64,000 nucleotides of DNA. Origin: Patulibacter americanus DSM 16676. Lineage in GTDB: Bacteria; Actinomycetota; Thermoleophilia; Solirubrobacterales; Solirubrobacteraceae. Below are positions 44,123 through 51,676 of the stretch, piece after piece (position 1 is the stretch's first letter; each line of letters opens with the position of its first letter). Position numbers and translations under genes: made by a program. The notes under the pieces were generated by a model, which saw only the letters and a program-made list of their open reading frames with translations, was not told the DNA's origin and ran no database searches. The DNA is taken from the NCBI RefSeq assembly GCF_000420025.1, contig NZ_ATUD01000014.1:1-64000 (forward strand). The letters run 5' to 3'.

Positions 44123-45451
44123 GTGCCGGCCCTGCGCTCCCCCCACGACCGCGAGATCTTCCGCCTGGCGCTGCCCGCGTTGGGCACGCTGGCCGCCGAG
44201 CCGACGTACCTGCTCGTCGACACCGCCATGGTCGGCCACCTCGGCACGGGCCCGCTGGCGGCGCTGGCCCTCGCGACCGCGGTGCTGGCCACGATCGCCG
44301 GCCTGGGGACCGTCGCGACGTACGCGACGACGGCCGCCGTCGCGCGGCTGTCGGGCGCCGGCCACGACGCCGACCTGCGGCGCCTGGCCGCGCAGAGCCT
44401 GTGGCTCGGGGTCGCCGTCGGCGCGGTCGGCGCGACGGTCGCGGCCGCCCTGGGACCGGTCTGGATCTCGGCCCTGGGCGGCGAGGGGCGGACCGCCGAC
44501 GACGCGGCGCGCTACCTGCGCATCGCCGCGCCCGGCTTCGCGCTCGCGCTGCTGAGCATGGCCGCCCAGGGCTGGCTGCGCGGCACGGGCGACCTGCGCA
44601 CGCCGCTGCTCATCGTCGTCCTCGGCAACCTGATCAACCTGGCGCTGAACCCGGTGCTGATCTACGGCGCGGGCCTAGGGCTCGACGGCTCGGCGATCGC
44701 GACGCTGATCGGCCAGCTGACGATGGGCGCGCTGTTCGTGCGGCTGCTGTGGCGTGGGAGCGCGGCGCCGTCGGACGACGCCGTGTCGCGGCGCCCGTCC
44801 CTCGCGCTGCTGCGCCGGCTCGGGGCGACCGGCGCCTACCTCCTCGTGCGCTCGGGAGCGCTGCTCGCCACCTTCGCGGTGGCCTCGGCCGTCGCGGCCC
44901 GCGCGGGCGAGCCGTCCCTCGCCGCCCACCAGATCGGCTGGCAGCTGTTCATCTTCCTCGCGCTCGTGCTCGACGCGATGGCGATCGCCGGGCAGGTGCT
45001 CATCGGCCGGGCGCTGGGCGGCGGGCGCACGGACGAGGCCGTCGAGGCCGCGCACCGGATGATCTTCTGGACCGTCGCGGTGGGCGTCGTCGCCGCCGTC
45101 GCCCTGCTGCTGGGCCGCGACCTCATCATCGGCGCGTTCACCGACGCCGCAGACGTGCGCGAGCGCGCCCGTGAGCTCTGGCCGCTGCTCTGCCTGATGC
45201 TCCCCTTCGCCGCCGCGGTCTTCGCCTTCGACGGCATCCTCATCGGCGCCGGCGACGCCCGCTTCCTCGCCCTCGCGATGACCGCGGCTGCGCTCGTCGG
45301 GATCCCGGCGATGGTGGTCTTCCGCGAGGCCGGCTGGGGCGTCGCCGGCGTGTGGGGCGGGATCGTGGTGACGATGACGGCGCGGCTGGTCGGCACGTGG
45401 TGGCGGTTCCACGGGCGGCGGTGGGCGCAGCCGGGGGCCTGGCGGGGGTAG
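44123..45451 (+). CDS. MATE/DinF-family efflux transporter
   Basis: 442 residues with about twelve membrane segments. MATE proteins expel cationic drugs in exchange for Na+ or H+. Signatures: LRLALPALGTLAAEPTYLLV-like opening, DTAMVGHLGTGPLAALALAT, QGWLRGTGDLRTPLLIVVLG, NLINLALNPVLIYGAGLGLD, and GQVLIGRALGGGRTDEA. It belongs to the DinF-like branch. GTG 44123 lies 9 nt after TAGCCT. Confidence 0.92.
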   Translation: MPALRSPHDREIFRLALPALGTLAAEPTYLLVDTAMVGHLGTGPLAALALATAVLATIAGLGTVATYATTAAVARLSGAGHDADLRRLAAQSLWLGVAVGAVGATVAAALGPVWISALGGEGRTADDAARYLRIAAPGFALALLSMAAQGWLRGTGDLRTPLLIVVLGNLINLALNPVLIYGAGLGLDGSAIATLIGQLTMGALFVRLLWRGSAAPSDDAVSRRPSLALLRRLGATGAYLLVRSGALLATFAVASAVAARAGEPSLAAHQIGWQLFIFLALVLDAMAIAGQVLIGRALGGGRTDEAVEAAHRMIFWTVAVGVVAAVALLLGRDLIIGAFTDAADVRERARELWPLLCLMLPFAAAVFAFDGILIGAGDARFLALAMTAAALVGIPAMVVFREAGWGVAGVWGGIVVTMTARLVGTWWRFHGRRWAQPGAWRG

Positions 45452-45575
45452 CGGGCGCCGCGGCGAGGGAATCGCGGACGATCCGCGCTCGGCATCCGCC
45501 GCGGGCACGCCATCGAGCGACGCCGGACGCGGCCCGCGAGGGCGTGGCACGTACACGCTCAGGCGCCGGTCGAAC

Positions 45576-45641
45576 GTTCACGCGATCGCGACACGGCGAC
45601 AACCGCCGGGCAACAAGCGGGGTGACGGCGGTTCGTAGCGT
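45576..45641 (+). promoter_or_regulatory. phoA promoter with 11-bp direct repeats (PHO-box-like)
   Basis: Four hexamers start at 11-bp intervals: GTTCAC (45576), CGCGAC (45587), GACAAC (45598), GGCAAC (45609). The last is part of GCAACA (45610-45615), followed after 17 bp by TCG and the -10 TAGCGT (45636-45641). PhoP sites in Streptomyces are arrays of 11-bp direct repeats with a GTTCAC core that overlap the -35 region. The same GCAACA-N17-TCGTA layout occurs before the GH92 gene and the second phoX. Transcription would start near 45648, leaving a 26-nt leader. Confidence 0.55.
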
Positions 45642-45673
45642 GGGCGAACGACCACGAACGAACACGGAGCACC

Positions 45674-47578
45674 ATGCCCCGCAGGACCCTTCTCACCGGC
45701 CTCGCCGTCACCGCCGTCGCGGTGGCCGGCGCCGGAACCGCCGTCGCCGTCGGCACGGGCGGCGAGCGCTCCGCCGCGATCGCCGGCGCCGTCGACCCGT
45801 CCGTCCCCAAGAACGTGATCCTCATGATCGGCGACGGCATGGGCGACAGCGAGATCACCGCCGCCCGCGCCTACCAGGGCCTCGACAAGCCGCTGCGCAT
45901 GGACGGGCTGCCGTTCCGCGGCGCGATGACCGTCCACTCGCTCGGCCGCACGGGCTCCGGCACGACGTACGACCCGGTCCCGGACTCCGCCTCCGCCATC
46001 ACGGCGATGGCCACGGGCCGCAAGACGCAGCTCAACCGGCTCTCGCAGGGCCCCGCCGACGACCCGAAGGCCGTGGGCGACAACGCGGGCTACGTCACCG
46101 CGATGGAGCGCGCGAAGCAGCTCGGCAAGCGCACGGGCAACGTCACCACCGTCGACTTCAACGACGCGACGCCCGCCGGCCAGCTCGCCCACATGAGCTA
46201 CCGCGAGTGCTTCACGCCGCAGGACGCCGCGAAGGACTGCGCGAAGGAGACGAAGAAGGCCGGCGGGCCCGGCTCGATCTACGAGCAGATCATCGACTCG
46301 AAGACCGACCTCATGGTCGGCAGCGGCCGCGACATCCTCAACCGCGGCACGATCGACCTGCCCGGCACGGAGCACGACGGCAAGTCGCTCGAGCAGTACG
46401 CGAAGGACGCCTCGGGCTACCGCTACCTGACGACGAAGGACCAGTTCCTCGGCGTGAAGTCGCTGAAGGACGGTCCGGTCTTCGCCCAGTTCGGGCTGTG
46501 GAACACGGACAAGTCCTCCCACCCGCGCGAGTTCCAGGGCTCCCCGGGCACGAAGGCCGACGAGGGCCTGCGCGACGACGACACCTGCAAGGTCAACGAG
46601 ACCTACCCCGAGCAGGAGGTCCCGCGGATCGACGCGTCGACCGAGAAGGCGCTGCAGCTGCTCTCGGAGGACAACGACAAGGGCTTCTTCCTCCAGATCG
46701 AGGGCGGCGCCATCGACGACGAGGCCCACGCCGCCCACGCCTGCCTGCAGATCGGCGAGACGCTCGCGTTCGACCGCGCCGTCGGCAAGGCGCTGGACTA
46801 CCAGGCCAAGCACCCCGACACGCTCGTGATCGTCACGGCCGACCACGGCCAGGCCGGCCAGATCCTGTCGGCCGAGGCGCCGCAGATGCCGACGCCGCCC
46901 GTGGCGGGGGACCCCGCCTCGCTGTCCGAGGACGACAAGCCCGCCGGCCGCACGCGCACGCTGCGCACGAAGGACGGCTCGCGACTGCGCCTGGGCTACG
47001 CGACGAGCAACCGCTCGGCCACGGGCTCCAAGCGCGAGCGCCACGTCGGCGTGCAGGTGCCGATCATGGCCGTCGGCCCGCAGGCCGCCAACATCATGGG
47101 CACGATCGACAACACGGACCTGTATCCGCTGCTGACGTTCGCGAAGCAGCCGTCGGAGCTCCCCGACACCACGAAGACGGTGACGGTGTCCGGTCCCGCC
47201 ACGACGGTGACGACGCCCGGCCCGGCGGTCACGACCCCCGGCGCGCCCGTCCCCGGTCCCACCCGTGAGGTCCCCGGCGCCCCGGCCCTGCAGGTCGGCG
47301 TCGCCGCGCCCCGCACGATCCGTGCGGCGGACCTGCGTGCGGGCCTCCCGGTCTCGATCGTCGCCACCCGCGGCGGCCGCGCCACGGTGCAGGTCCAGCA
47401 GCATGGCCGCACGATCGCCTCCGGCCGTACCACGGTCGGCACCAAGGGCGCGAAGGCGGTCCGGGTGAAGGCCCGCCTGAAGCCGGCCGCCCGTGGCACG
47501 GCCCTGCGCGTGCGCGTGACGGTGACGGCCGGCGGCCAGACCCGCACGGCCACCGCCGCGGTGACCGCGCGCCGCTGA
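45674..47578 (+). CDS. phoA: Alkaline phosphatase, PhoA family, with C-terminal beta extension
   Basis: 634 residues. Exported phosphomonoesterase. The signal peptide starts with RRTLLTG and may be Tat-type. Active-site elements follow E. coli PhoA: first metal Asp54 in MIGDGMGDSE, nucleophile Ser105 in PDSASAITAMATG, LQIEGGAIDDEAHAAHA with two zinc ligands, TADHGQ, and the late His in KRERHVGVQVP. After the catalytic domain (about residue 500) come a Thr/Pro-rich linker and an 85-residue Arg/Lys-rich beta domain like those ending other secreted proteins here. ATG 45674 has GGAG 4 nt upstream. First gene of the phosphate-related block. Confidence 0.95.
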   Translation: MPRRTLLTGLAVTAVAVAGAGTAVAVGTGGERSAAIAGAVDPSVPKNVILMIGDGMGDSEITAARAYQGLDKPLRMDGLPFRGAMTVHSLGRTGSGTTYDPVPDSASAITAMATGRKTQLNRLSQGPADDPKAVGDNAGYVTAMERAKQLGKRTGNVTTVDFNDATPAGQLAHMSYRECFTPQDAAKDCAKETKKAGGPGSIYEQIIDSKTDLMVGSGRDILNRGTIDLPGTEHDGKSLEQYAKDASGYRYLTTKDQFLGVKSLKDGPVFAQFGLWNTDKSSHPREFQGSPGTKADEGLRDDDTCKVNETYPEQEVPRIDASTEKALQLLSEDNDKGFFLQIEGGAIDDEAHAAHACLQIGETLAFDRAVGKALDYQAKHPDTLVIVTADHGQAGQILSAEAPQMPTPPVAGDPASLSEDDKPAGRTRTLRTKDGSRLRLGYATSNRSATGSKRERHVGVQVPIMAVGPQAANIMGTIDNTDLYPLLTFAKQPSELPDTTKTVTVSGPATTVTTPGPAVTTPGAPVPGPTREVPGAPALQVGVAAPRTIRAADLRAGLPVSIVATRGGRATVQVQQHGRTIASGRTTVGTKGAKAVRVKARLKPAARGTALRVRVTVTAGGQTRTATAAVTARR

Positions 47579-47591
47579 GGCCCCCGGGGTC

Positions 47592-47611
47592 GGGCGCGAC
47601 GGTTCGCGCCC
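47592..47611 (+). terminator. Hairpin terminator after phoA
   Basis: Perfect 8-bp inverted repeat GGGCGCGA / TCGCGCCC with a 4-nt loop, 13 bp after the phoA stop, followed by a C-rich run. Confidence 0.55.
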
Positions 47612-47744
47612 GCCCCCCCGCTCTGTGTCATGGGTCACGGCGTACGTCGCATGCGCGCGATTGGGTACCGGCGGTAGGAGAGGCGAAGAACGGTGCATCC
47701 GCGCGCCGTCCGCCGGTCGAATTCCGCAACCGAAGGACGCCCCC

Positions 47745-48839
47745 ATGAGCCGAGCCCAGACGAAGGTCCTGCAGTACGTGAAGGAGGCGCGCGCCAGCGA
47801 GCTCGCCCTCGTGCGTGTGCTCCAGTCGCAGATCGCCATGACGCCCCGCGGCAGCCTGCGGTCCGGCCTGGAGAAGCACCTGCAGGAGACGCGCGACCAC
47901 GCGGAGCGCCTGCGCGTGCGCGCCGGCGAGCTCGAGCACGGGTTCAACCCCATCGCCCTCGCCGTCGGGGTCGCCGAGGCCGTCACGGGCCAGGCGCTGG
48001 CGCTGGCGAAGACGCCGCTCGACCTCGTCCGCGGCACGGGCGGCGAGGAGAAGGTCCTGAAGAACGCGAAGGACTCCTCCGCCACCGAGGCGCTCGAGAT
48101 CGCGACCTACACGGCGCTGGAGCGCATGGCCGAGCTGGCCGGCGACACGAAGACGGCCGAGCTCGCCGCGAGCATCCGGGAGGACGAGGAGCAGATGCTC
48201 GGCTTCCTCCTCGAGGAGATCCCGACGCTGACCGAGGCCGTCTTCGGCGCCGACGTCGAGGGCGACCCGTCCTTCGACCCGGCGAAGACGGGCGCGGCCG
48301 ACGCCGTGCGCGGCGCCGCCGAGGCCGCCGGCGACACGGCCGACTCGGCCGCCGACGCCGCCAAGGGCGCCGCCGCCGACGCGAAGAGCTCCGCCAAGGG
48401 CGCCGCCGCCAGCGCGAAGAGCTCCGCCAAGGCCGCCGCGGGCGAGGCGAAGGACACCGCCCGCCGCACCGCCGCGGGCGCGCAGGCCGCCGCGTCGACC
48501 GCCGCCGACGACGCCGGGCGCACCGCCGGCAAGGTCGCCGACGACGCGAAGGACGCGGCCGGGAGCGCCAAGGCCGCCGTGAGCGACGCCGCCGACGGTG
48601 CCCGGACCACCGCGAAGGACGCCGCGGACGACGCGCAGGAGGCCGCCGCCACGCCGCCGGTCGACCCCGACGCCGAGAAGCCGTGGGCCGGCTACGACGA
48701 GCTCTCCGTGGAGGAGGTCCGCGCGGTGCTGCTGACCGCCGACGCCGAGACGACGGCCCAGGTCGACGCCTACGAGCGCGCGAACCGGGGCCGCAAGGGC
48801 ATCCTCGGCGTCACCGAGCCGCAGGTCCAGTCCGCCTGA
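47745..48839 (+). CDS. DUF892 ferritin-like domain fused to LEA-like repeats
   Basis: 364 residues, three parts. Residues about 1-165 are a DUF892/YciF-type ferritin-like helical bundle (VLQYVKEARASELALVRVLQ, GLEKHLQETRDHAERLRVRA, REDEEQMLGFLLEEIPTLTE). Residues about 190-310 are Ala/Lys/Asp-rich with the 11-residue rhythm of group-3 LEA proteins (SAADAAKGAAADAKSSAKGA). The last 45 residues form a small domain (ELSVEEVRAVLLTADAETTA, then VDAYERANRGRKGILGVTE). LEA repeats protect proteins or membranes during drying; the combination suggests a stress-protective role. ATG 47745 has GAAGGA nearby upstream. Confidence 0.8.
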   Translation: MSRAQTKVLQYVKEARASELALVRVLQSQIAMTPRGSLRSGLEKHLQETRDHAERLRVRAGELEHGFNPIALAVGVAEAVTGQALALAKTPLDLVRGTGGEEKVLKNAKDSSATEALEIATYTALERMAELAGDTKTAELAASIREDEEQMLGFLLEEIPTLTEAVFGADVEGDPSFDPAKTGAADAVRGAAEAAGDTADSAADAAKGAAADAKSSAKGAAASAKSSAKAAAGEAKDTARRTAAGAQAAASTAADDAGRTAGKVADDAKDAAGSAKAAVSDAADGARTTAKDAADDAQEAAATPPVDPDAEKPWAGYDELSVEEVRAVLLTADAETTAQVDAYERANRGRKGILGVTEPQVQSA

Positions 48840-48845
48840 GGACTC

Positions 48846-48869
48846 GAGGGGCGCCTGCGGGCGCCCCTC
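48846..48869. terminator. Bidirectional hairpin terminator
   Basis: Perfect 10-bp inverted repeat GAGGGGCGCC / GGCGCCCCTC with a TGCG loop, between the convergent DUF892-LEA and ppk2 genes; its right arm touches the ppk2 stop. Confidence 0.65.
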
Positions 48870-49698
48870 AGCTCTCGCCGGCCTCTTCGTCCTTCGCCTC
48901 CAGCGGCTCCGGCAGGGCGAAGCCGAGCTGCTCGCAGCGCTCCTCGATCCGCTTGATGACCGTCTCCATGACGGCCACGCGGGCCCACCGCTTCGAGTCG
49001 GCGGGGATCAGGTCCCACGGCGCGTGGCCCGAGTCCGTCTCCGCCACCATCTCCTCGATCGCGGCTTCGTAGGCGGCGCGCTTGTCGCGGTTGCGCCAGT
49101 CCTCCTCCGTCAGCTTCCACGCCTTCAGCGGGTCGTCGCGGCGGCGCTCGAAGCGCGAGAGCTGCTCCTCGTCGCTGATGTGGAGCCAGAACTTGATGAG
49201 GATCGTGCCGTCGTCCGTGAGCTGGCGCTCGAACTCGCGGATCTCCCCGTAGCCGCGGCGCCAGTCGACCTCGGGCGTGATCCCCTCGACGCGCTCGACG
49301 AGCACGCGGCCGTACCAGGTGCGGTCGTAGACGGCCATGCCTCCGCGGCCCGGCAGCGGCAGCCAGAAGCGGTGCAGCCAGTGGTGGCGCAGCTCGTCGG
49401 GGGTCGGAGCCGCGTACTGCACCACGCGGTAGTGGCGCGGATCCAGGCCGCCGGTGAGGCGCTTGATCGCCCCGCCCTTGCCGGCCGCGTCCCAGCCCTC
49501 GAAGACGATCAGGAGCGGCGGGCCGATGGGGTGGTCACCGCGCTTGGGGTCCTCCAGGCTGCGCATGCTGCCCGCGCCCGTCTGACCGCCGAGCGTCAGG
49601 CGCAGCTGCGAGAGCCGCACGCTCGCGGCCTCGATCCGCGCGTCCTGCTCCTTGCGGGAGAGCCGCAGCGTGAGGTCCAGATCGTCGAGTCGCCCCAT
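48868..49698 (-). CDS. ppk2: PPK2-family polyphosphate kinase
   Basis: 276 residues, one PPK2 domain. Transfers phosphate between polyphosphate and nucleotides, usually polyphosphate to NDP or NMP. Walker A is FEGWDAAGKGGAIKRL (Lys at about 74), the Walker B/lid part is VYDRTWYGRVLVERVEG, and the C-terminus has FWLHISDEEQLSRFERRRDD and HAPWDLIPADSKRWARVAV. Whether it uses AMP, ADP or GDP cannot be read reliably. ATG 49698 has TAGGCT exactly six bases upstream (leaderless). Its place inside a phosphatase cluster fits phosphate storage or recovery. Confidence 0.93.
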   Translation of the reverse strand: MGRLDDLDLTLRLSRKEQDARIEAASVRLSQLRLTLGGQTGAGSMRSLEDPKRGDHPIGPPLLIVFEGWDAAGKGGAIKRLTGGLDPRHYRVVQYAAPTPDELRHHWLHRFWLPLPGRGGMAVYDRTWYGRVLVERVEGITPEVDWRRGYGEIREFERQLTDDGTILIKFWLHISDEEQLSRFERRRDDPLKAWKLTEEDWRNRDKRAAYEAAIEEMVAETDSGHAPWDLIPADSKRWARVAVMETVIKRIEERCEQLGFALPEPLEAKDEEAGES

Positions 49699-49778
49699 GG
49701 GGGGAGCCTACGGGGCCGCCGTCAGCGACCCGCCCCGGTGCGGCTCCCGGGCCCGCCGGGAACCGCAGCCCGGCCGGC

Positions 49779-51527
49779 TCAGCCGCGCTTCGTCGGGACG
49801 ATCCAGAGCGTGCGGTTCGCGACGCGCACGTTGCCGGCCTCGTCCGTCGCCTGCACGGTGATGCGGGCGCGGACGCGCGCCTCGCCCCTCCCGCGGGCGG
49901 CCTTCTCGAGCCCGCGGCGCAGGCGGTCGAGCTGGGACGCCCGCAGCCGCGGGTGCAGGCGGCGCGTGTCCCGGCGCAGGGCCTTCAGGCGCCGCGCGCC
50001 GAGCGTGTCGGTGCGCGGGCGGACCCGCTCCCGGCGCTCCTTCTCACGCGCGGAGCCCAACGCGCTCGTCGTGACGGAGACGACAACGCTCGCCGGCTCG
50101 TCCGTGCGGACCGTGACGCGCACGCCCTCGGCGAGGAAGCGGCCGAGCTCGACCGTCCGCGGCGCGCTGACCTTCAGGCCCGGCGCGTCGACGTCCTCCT
50201 GCGCCGGCGGGGCGGCGGGCGGCGACGGCACGACGGGGAGGACGGTGACGGGCGCGGTCGGCACGGGCACCGGCACCGGGGTCGGAGCGGGATCCGGGAC
50301 CGGGCTCCCGGCGCCGGGCGTCTCGGGCTGCGGGGGGACGGGCGCGTGGCGGAACGGGCCGGTGATCTCGTAGACGGAGCCTTGGTTCTCGTTCGCCCGC
50401 TGCGAGCCGACGTACATCCGCTCGCCGTCCGGGGAGAACGTGACGCCGACGAGCTCGGAGCCGCGGTGCACCGCGCCGGCCGCCCGCAGGAACGGAGCGA
50501 CGATGCGGTCGCCGTAGCTCAGGATCACGACGTCGAAGGAGGCGTCGCTGTTGTCCTCGCACACGAACAGGTCGCCCGAGCGGGAGACGCAGATGTTGTC
50601 GGGCCCGCGGAGGAACGCCCCGTTGCCCGACGTCGCCGGGTCGTAGAGGCGCTCGACCGTGGCGGCCGCGACGTCGTAGAGCCACAGGCTGTTGTCGCCC
50701 TTCGACGTCCAGGTGACGACGCCCTGGTCGTACCAGATGCCCTCGGAGCCGTTGTAGCGGCGCACGCCGGGCACCTGGGTGCGCAGCGTCTTCGTGACCG
50801 CGCTGGGGTCGGGCACGGGCGCCCACGTGACGGGGCCCTCCTGGCCGGCACCGCACGCGACCTCGAGGACGCCGGCCGTCAGGTCGAGGCGCCCCCCGTC
50901 GAGCAGGCCGGCGCTCGTGAAGCGGTAGAGGCAGCCGTCCGTCTTGTCCTCCGTGAGGTAGACCTGCCGGCGCTCGAGGTCGACCGCGGCCGCCTCGTGG
51001 GAGAACACGCCGAGGGCGGGCCGGGCGACGGCGGGGGTGGCGCCGGTGGGGTCGCACTCCCAGATCCGGCCGCCGTCGAACTCCTCGCCGGTCAGCCAGG
51101 TGCCCCACGGCGTGGGGCCGCCGCCGCAGTTCGAGCGGGACGGGTCGCCGAGGATCCGGTAGGCGTCGGCGATCTCGCCGGTCTTCGTGAAGCGGATGCC
51201 GGAGACGCCGCCGGGAACGGACTCGGAGTTCGAGACGACGATCCAGCCGCCGTCCTCCGTGGCGTACGTCGCCATGCCGTCCGTGTTGCTGTGCCAGGCG
51301 TACTGCGTGGGGCCGACGGGCCGGCCGCCGCGGGCGACCTCGCGCGACGCGAAGCCCCGGGGCAGCCGCAGGCCGTGGTCGTTGGCCGGCATGAGCGGGC
51401 CGTAGGGGCCCTCGCCGAGCTTGGCGGGGGCGGCCAGGGCGCCGCGCCAGAAGGCGGGGCCGAAGGTCAGCAGGCCGGCGACGGCGGCCGAGGAGGACAC
51501 GAACGCGCGGCGGGAGGTGGAGGTCAT
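49779..51527 (-). CDS. PhoX-family (DUF839) phosphatase, copy 1
   Basis: 582 residues. PhoX enzymes are Tat-exported, iron- and calcium-dependent alkaline phosphatases. The Tat signal is TSTSRRAFVSSSAAVAGLLT. Family motifs in order: DGGWIVVSNSE, RSNCGGGPTPWGTWLTGEE with the metal-binding Cys and Glu, VFSHEAAAVDLERR, VYLTEDKTDGCLYRF, RGPDNICVSRSGDLFVCEDN, and GSELVGVTFSPDGERMYVGS. A Pro/Val linker (about 395-430) leads to a C-terminal beta domain rich in Arg. It lies 149 bp downstream of the GH92 gene on the same strand and closely resembles the copy at 56501. Phosphatase activity is inferred from the family. Confidence 0.88.
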   Translation of the reverse strand: MTSTSRRAFVSSSAAVAGLLTFGPAFWRGALAAPAKLGEGPYGPLMPANDHGLRLPRGFASREVARGGRPVGPTQYAWHSNTDGMATYATEDGGWIVVSNSESVPGGVSGIRFTKTGEIADAYRILGDPSRSNCGGGPTPWGTWLTGEEFDGGRIWECDPTGATPAVARPALGVFSHEAAAVDLERRQVYLTEDKTDGCLYRFTSAGLLDGGRLDLTAGVLEVACGAGQEGPVTWAPVPDPSAVTKTLRTQVPGVRRYNGSEGIWYDQGVVTWTSKGDNSLWLYDVAAATVERLYDPATSGNGAFLRGPDNICVSRSGDLFVCEDNSDASFDVVILSYGDRIVAPFLRAAGAVHRGSELVGVTFSPDGERMYVGSQRANENQGSVYEITGPFRHAPVPPQPETPGAGSPVPDPAPTPVPVPVPTAPVTVLPVVPSPPAAPPAQEDVDAPGLKVSAPRTVELGRFLAEGVRVTVRTDEPASVVVSVTTSALGSAREKERRERVRPRTDTLGARRLKALRRDTRRLHPRLRASQLDRLRRGLEKAARGRGEARVRARITVQATDEAGNVRVANRTLWIVPTKRG

Positions 51528-51676
51528 GGGGCGGATCTCGGTGGTGCGGGGTGGTAACGGGGGGCCGCAGCCCGGACCGGAGCCGGGGACCGCGGGGTCG
51601 GGGGCCCGCGGCCGGGCGCGAGCCCGGGAGCGCGGGGTCCCGCGGCCCGGGCCGAAGCCCGGGCGGCGGGGGGTGC
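51528..51676 (-). other. GC-rich gap between GH92 and phoX copy 1
   Basis: 149 bp of almost pure G and C with two degenerate copies of a 35-40 bp unit (from about 51573 and 51614), each holding GC-rich inverted repeats such as CCCGCGG. It probably folds strongly and may attenuate transcription between the GH92 gene and phoX copy 1. None of the shared promoter signals seen elsewhere in the phosphate block are present here. Confidence 0.45.

Noticed and set aside
51528..51676. A PHO-box promoter for phoX copy 1
   Set aside because: I looked for GCAACA and the 11-bp repeats upstream of 51527 on the minus strand and found neither.
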